Positions 59,952-64,000 of a stretch of 64,000 bases of DNA are shown here, piece after piece (the stretch's first letter is position 1; each line of letters opens with the position of its first letter). The stretch covers positions 2,232,001-2,296,000 of the forward strand of contig NC_063072.1 of assembly GCF_022605165.1 (NCBI RefSeq). The letters run 5' to 3'. Origin of the DNA: Purpureocillium takamizusanense. Its lineage: Eukaryota > Ascomycota > Sordariomycetes > Hypocreales > Ophiocordycipitaceae. A program made the translations under genes and the position numbers. Below the pieces are notes generated by a model that made no database searches, had not been told where the DNA came from, and saw only the letters and a list, made by a program, of their open reading frames with translations.

Positions 59952-60725
59952 ATGCCATCAGACACTGCTGATCCGGCCGAGTCGGGGATACTGTTCGTCC
60001 TCTCCGACATCGTCGACACGGCGACACTCTCACCCGACGTATACTCCGAGTGGTATGATATGATTCATATTCCGGAGGTACTCAACACAGGAGGCGTTGC
60101 CAGCGCGGCGAGATATATGCTGTCGGATGGCGCAGGCGATGATCAGTATCCCTATTTGGCCCTCTACGTCATACCGGACATGAAATACCTCAACAGCGAG
60201 CCATTCAAGTCAATACGCGTTCATCATGAGATGCTTCCTGGTCCTAGGCACAGTATCCTTGACCTTGCCAGGTTTGACTTTGGGCGGTACATTCGCGTGC
60301 AAGGTCTCCCAAGCCAGCCCCTCGCGCAGGCCGGTATGCCACCACGCCTTGTCTTTTGCGACCGTAAGAAAAAGATCGACATTTTGATGCTGAAGCTCGC
60401 AAAAGATTTAGGTACGGGAGCAGATCTAGTGACTCTCGTCTTCAAGTCGCCTCGGGAGGCCACGGCAGCCAACGGTTGGACCGTCGCCAACTACATACGG
60501 CCCGTCATCGACGCTGCCAAGATCTCGCACGTGCAATGTTTCGGCAAGCTGAGCGAGAGCGCAACCGGTTCGTGGTCTTTGGGGGATGATGCAGAAAGTG
60601 GGATGGTTGAGTACCTGATTCTATGCTACGTTGGAAAAGGGGTGGAAGAAGTCATTCGGCGCCACGCACCCAAGGATTCTAGAGTCTCTAGTTACCGCTT
60701 GCTCCGGTCGTTTAGCAGGGACTAG
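59952..60725 (+). CDS. EthD-like/dimeric alpha-beta barrel protein, function unknown
   Basis: A single exon of 257 residues from the ATG at 59952 (MPSDTADPAESG). The first half reads ILFVLSDIVDTATLSPDVYS, EWYDMIHIPEVLNTGGVASA, ARYMLSDG and YPYLALYVIPDM, which resembles EthD-type dimeric ferredoxin-like barrel domains (W-Y-x3-H-I-P motif). The second half has a related pattern (LVTLVFKSPREATAANGWTV; MVEYLILCYVGKG), suggesting a duplicated domain. Such proteins act on, or bind, small hydrophobic compounds; no reaction can be assigned. An upstream in-frame ATG at 59820 would add 44 residues (basic, Ser-rich), possibly a mitochondrial targeting sequence, but the shorter form fits the domain start. 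No signal peptide is visible in the short form. Confidence 0.65.
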   Translation: MPSDTADPAESGILFVLSDIVDTATLSPDVYSEWYDMIHIPEVLNTGGVASAARYMLSDGAGDDQYPYLALYVIPDMKYLNSEPFKSIRVHHEMLPGPRHSILDLARFDFGRYIRVQGLPSQPLAQAGMPPRLVFCDRKKKIDILMLKLAKDLGTGADLVTLVFKSPREATAANGWTVANYIRPVIDAAKISHVQCFGKLSESATGSWSLGDDAESGMVEYLILCYVGKGVEEVIRRHAPKDSRVSSYRLLRSFSRD

Positions 60726-61364
60726 TATAGAGAATATGTTTCTGGTGTCTCGAGTTTAACCTTGGCCGTCTGCGTTTCTAGCCTGCTGCCACGATTCATG
60801 TTGCCGCCTGCATTACGTGCCCTAATCAATCATAGCTACATGTAAAACTGGCGATACTGTCCGTGGACACGGTGCCCTGGCAGGAGGGTGTATAGCGTAC
60901 ACTAGAAGAGACTTGTAAAGGAAGCGGTCGTTTCTACTTCCTACCCCATGAGCTGACATGAATGTGGAACAGCAAAAGCTGAGACAACGCGGCTTGATCA
61001 GTAACCTATATCAAGTCGGCCGAACCGCGAGATGGCGACGATGCAACGCTGACAAACTCAGTTCGCGTCTCCGAAGCTACACGTCCGACCCGAGTCTCAA
61101 GGTAGCACTGGGTATGGACTTCGCGAGACGTCGCTCCAGCCGGGCGGCAAGCGTGCTTCTAGAAACGTACCTGGCTAGTAAATCAGGCACCTCGGTAGTC
61201 GCTCGCCCCGGATGCTTGCCTACCTAGCCCCGGCTGGTCGTGGCCTTGGTGTTGATCAGCACTCACTGGGATATAAAGGAAGCAGAAGGACCGGAGCTGC
61301 TTGCGCCACGACTTGCTCATCATCACAAGCCCAAACAACCATACGATACATCCAAACGACTACA
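60726..61364. other. Intergenic between EthD-like and NmrA-like genes
   Basis: No gene seen. The sequence GGGATATAAAGG at 61268-61279 may be the TATA box of the NmrA-like gene, about 95 bp before its ATG. Confidence 0.5.
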
Positions 61365-62590
61365 ATGACTGACCCAAAATCTCGAACGATTGCAGTGCTA
61401 GGCGCCACTGGTAACCAAGGGGGCGGGGTGGTGCGGGCTCTTCTCACCCGACACCCGGATCTCTTCACCATCCGTGCCATTACACGCGACCCGAATAGCC
61501 CTGCCGCGCAGCGCCTTCTTCACGAGCACGAGGGAAGCGGCAGGCTGACCTTGGTTCAAGGTGACGTATACGACGTGCAGAGCCTGCGCCTGGCGTTCAA
61601 GGAAGCCCATGGAGTTTTCGCCGTCACAAATCACCGCAGTCCAGAGGGGGCAATCAACAGCGAGGAAGACCTGCGACATGAAGTGCAATCCGGGCGCAAC
61701 ATAATTGACGCCGCAAAATACTGCAATGTGCAGCATTTCGTGATTAGCAGCTTGCCAAACATCAAAGAAGCAAGTCATGGCCAGTTCGGAAAAGTCTATC
61801 ACTTTGACCACAAGGATGAAATTGAGGTCATGGCCCGCTCGCAGCTGCCTGCCGTAACGGCCTTGTTGCCCGGTATGTGTGCATGTGGCGCGCTCACGTA
61901 TTGAAGGAAGAATCACGATCTGACGCGGGGGCTCCTAACAAAAGGCCTGTTTTATACGAATCATTTATGGGAGCAGTATACTCGAAGAGAAGGCAAGGAG
62001 ACCGCGCTGTGAGCCCGATGGACATGTTGCGGAAGCTGACGGACGATAGATGATGGGACTGTCCGATTTTGCGCTGCCATCCCCGGCAATGTCCAGTCAG
62101 AATGGGTGGATCCTGGATACGACATTGGTGTCTACGCGAGCGGTGAGCATGCATACATACAGATGTGGCGGGTGGCCGGCTATTGATGTGACAACATGAG
62201 CCGTCGTGGCTAACGCAATTCACACAAGAGGTGTTCGCAAAGGGACCAGATCTAACGAGATCTAAGCGTTACCCTGTGCTTGGCCAAAAGATGGCTTTTG
62301 CCGACTTCGCCGACATCTTCACAAAGATGACATCTCAACTAGCATATTTCGATCCCATCTCGGTCGAGGAATGGGGTGACACTGTGACGACCCAAGTCGG
62401 CCCGGGATTCAACGAAGACATCAAAGAGATGATTGAATGGATTGCCGTGGCTCCAGTCGATAAGATTTGCTATGGCACAATGGATCCCTCTGAGGATTTG
62501 TCACGCGAAGACCTCGGCCTCGAGGCGTCGACTTTTGAGGACTGGATGCGCAGGTCGCAATGGGAAGGGCCGCCCAAAGTGGTCCGTTAG
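61365..62590 (+). CDS. NmrA-like NAD(P)-binding protein
   Basis: Four exons (61365-61872, 61945-61992, 62050-62142, 62229-62590) give 336 residues. The N terminus has the Rossmann motif TIAVLGATGNQGGGVVRALL, followed by FTIRAITRDPNSPAAQRLL, VQGDVYDVQSLRLAF and GVFAVTNH. Later segments are GRNIIDAAKYCNVQHFVISS, LPAVTALLPGLFYTNHL, DGTVRFCAAIPGN and GYDIGVYASEVFAKGP, as in fungal NmrA-like proteins, which bind NAD(P) and act as redox sensors or regulators in nitrogen or secondary metabolism. The second intron (61993-62049) needs a GC donor (GAAG|GCAAGG); the nearby GT donor at 62010 would shift the frame, while the GC form joins TRRE to DDGTVRF in phase. The start was chosen at the ATG before TDPKSRTIAVLG. 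Confidence 0.85.
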
Positions 62591-63334
62591 TTGCGAAGTA
62601 TAGTACGAAGTATATACTGTAGCGGTATGCAGCTTCAAGTCGTCAGAGAGGAAGACTGGATCCAGTATAGGACAGGACAATGCAGTCGTATTGAAGAATC
62701 AAGTCCGATTTCTGCAAACAATGCGCTTGTTTCTCCCACACAAGTCATCACATAAGAACACTATACTTGGAATTTATACACGGTACTACTTGTAGGTGCC
62801 GCAATCGCAATCACAGCGCAGGCACCCAGGTGGGTACGAAGTACCTAAGAAGGTACCTACAGTATGGGTACTACCTTAGGCAGGCTGCGACTGCCAGCCC
62901 CTGGCAACCAACCCCCATGTACTTGGTACCAATCAGGAAATGCCGTAAACAAGCAGCCCAGCCCAGCCCAGCCCAGCAGCGCCCAAGGAGGGCCAGGGCG
63001 CCACACGCTATTCGTACCCCTGCATCACCATCATCATCATCGCCGCCGCCGCCCTGCGAGTGCAACTTACGCTTCATCAACAACACCGCCATCATCCATT
63101 ACCACCACATTGCTGTGCCTTCAAACTGTCGTCTGCATCGCGCTACCCCCGCCCGACACTTGCGCCCTGCAGGACACGCCGAGAGGACTGACGCTTCCGC
63201 TGCCGCGCAGGTATGTGCCCTGTGCGACCGTTGCTGGCGCGCCCCTCGCCGAGTTGTCATTGTCCCGCTAACCACTGGAATGCCGCAGGCCTCGACATCA
63301 CGACCCTTTGTCGGCGCTGCCCAACGTCGCCGCC
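62591..63334. other. Promoter/leader region of Mob1
   Basis: Contains two copies of the TACGAAGTA motif (62604 and 62835), a CCCAG tandem near 62957-62976, ATC/GCC triplet runs near 63025-63055 and a TTAGTTGCGAAG-type context after the NmrA-like stop. No gene is supported; the open frames on the plus strand from 62767 run into Mob1 intron 1 and are not conserved. Confidence 0.5.
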
Positions 63335-64000
63335 ATGGCTCAGTTCCTGACCACAGTGTTAGTTCTCTCCCCATCCTCGCAAACCCCCCATACATAGCCC
63401 ATTCTCGCAAAGCAAACATCATGGGCGCCGCCGTCGCCGCCGCCGCGTTTCGCTACCTGAGCCCCAAGTCGGTCGTGACCATGTCGCGCATCGACAACAC
63501 CATCATCCCCGTCCACGAGGACGGCTCGGCCGGCCGGCCGCTCTCCGACGCCTCCATGGACACCATTGCTAACGTCCAGGCCCTGGCCGACTGCAGTAAC
63601 CAACGGACTAAGAATCAGTTCCGGCCGCGCGTCGGCAAGGGTGGCGCGACGAGCTACCAGCTGCGACAATATGCCGAGGTCACATTGGGAGGTGGCAGCC
63701 TGAGAAAGGTTGTCAAGCTGCCCGAGGGCGAGGACGAGAACGAGTGGCTCGCCGTCAACAGTAAGCAGGGAATCGCCGCACGACAAATGGTAGCTCGCTG
63801 ACGTTGCTACAGTGGTCGACTTCTACAACCAAATCAACCTGCTCTACGGCGCCATTACTGAATTCTGCTCTCCGCAGTCATGCCCCGAGATGAAGGCGAC
63901 CGACGAGTACGGACCCTCCCCACCACATCCCCCATGTCACGGATGAAGCAGCTGACGAGTACAGGTTTGAGTATCTGTGGCAGGACAGCGAGAACTACAA
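63335..64000 (+). CDS. mob1: Mob1-type kinase activator, cut by window edge
   Basis: Four exons are visible (63335-63357, 63597-63760, 63813-63906, 63965-64000), giving about 105 residues: [20 protein letters not shown], then [60 protein letters not shown] and [12 protein letters not shown]. Exon 1 is only 23 nt, ending ACAGT|GTTAGT, and intron 1 is 239 bp. The identification as Mob1, an activator of NDR/LATS kinases in mitotic exit and septation, is firm; the Zn-binding C-terminal part lies outside the window. Phase is kept at all three junctions. An ORF continuing through intron 1 ([16 protein letters not shown]...) was rejected because it lacks family resemblance. Confidence 0.92.

Noticed and set aside
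62767..63801. 344-codon frame running through the Mob1 leader, intron 1 and exon 2
   Set aside because: Only its C-terminal part (Mob1 exon 2) is conserved. Splicing from the 23-nt exon at 63335 gives the proper Mob1 N terminus, so the rest is leader and intron.

Overview
The window is genomic DNA of a filamentous ascomycete, most likely a Sordariomycete and probably Hypocreales. Protein-coding genes carry many short introns (about 50-90 bp) with GT/AG or occasionally GC/AG ends and CTAAC/CTGAC branch points. Several products occur only in fungi or have a clearly fungal form: the DASH subunit Dad1, a HET-domain protein, a Snt1-type SANT regulator, Rho4, a Trm9-type tRNA methyltransferase and small secreted cysteine-rich proteins. 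Intergenic DNA is long, full of simple repeats and G/C homopolymers, and contains no rRNA, tRNA, CRISPR or recognisable transposon. The order is an inference from gene style, not from a database search.

Layout. 0-9.6 kb: a seven-segment membrane protein running off the left edge (minus), a PA-TM-RING ubiquitin ligase (minus), a 4.3-kb gene-free stretch, and tubulin-folding cofactor B (minus). 9.6-19.7 kb: ten kilobases with no gene I can support. 19.7-31 kb: a Myb/SANT protein (plus), Trm9-like methyltransferase (minus), a Gfo/Idh/MocA sugar/dihydrodiol dehydrogenase (minus), an aldo-keto reductase (plus) and deoxyhypusine synthase (minus). 32.8-44.4 kb: a housekeeping block with the 2,065-residue Snt1-like SANT protein (plus), Dad1 (plus), Rho4 (minus) and elongin C (plus). 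45.3-62.6 kb: a more accessory stretch with a SAM methyltransferase, an SDR-like protein lacking the catalytic Tyr, an 8-Cys secreted protein, an intronless AAA+ ATPase, a tandem-repeat Cys-rich secreted protein, the lariat debranching enzyme Dbr1 (housekeeping), a HET protein with ankyrin repeats inside the HET domain, an EthD-like protein and an NmrA-like protein. The right edge cuts the Mob1 gene.

Functional themes are cell division and polarity (Dad1, Mob1, Rho4, cofactor B), translation and RNA (Trm9, deoxyhypusine synthase, Dbr1), chromatin and ubiquitin (Snt1, elongin C, RING ligase), and self-recognition/secretion (HET, small secreted proteins). No biosynthetic backbone enzyme (PKS, NRPS, terpene synthase) is present, so the methyltransferase, SDR, AKR and NmrA genes do not form an obvious secondary-metabolite cluster.

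The observations I would look at first are the HET domain split by ankyrin repeats, the third cysteine-repeat unit lying just downstream of the stop codon of a secreted protein gene (with a possible retained intron), three GC-AG introns among about 40 reconstructed introns, and an over-represented intergenic motif TACGAAGTA. Exon structures were built by hand from reading-frame continuity, splice signals and family resemblance, and have not been checked against transcripts.
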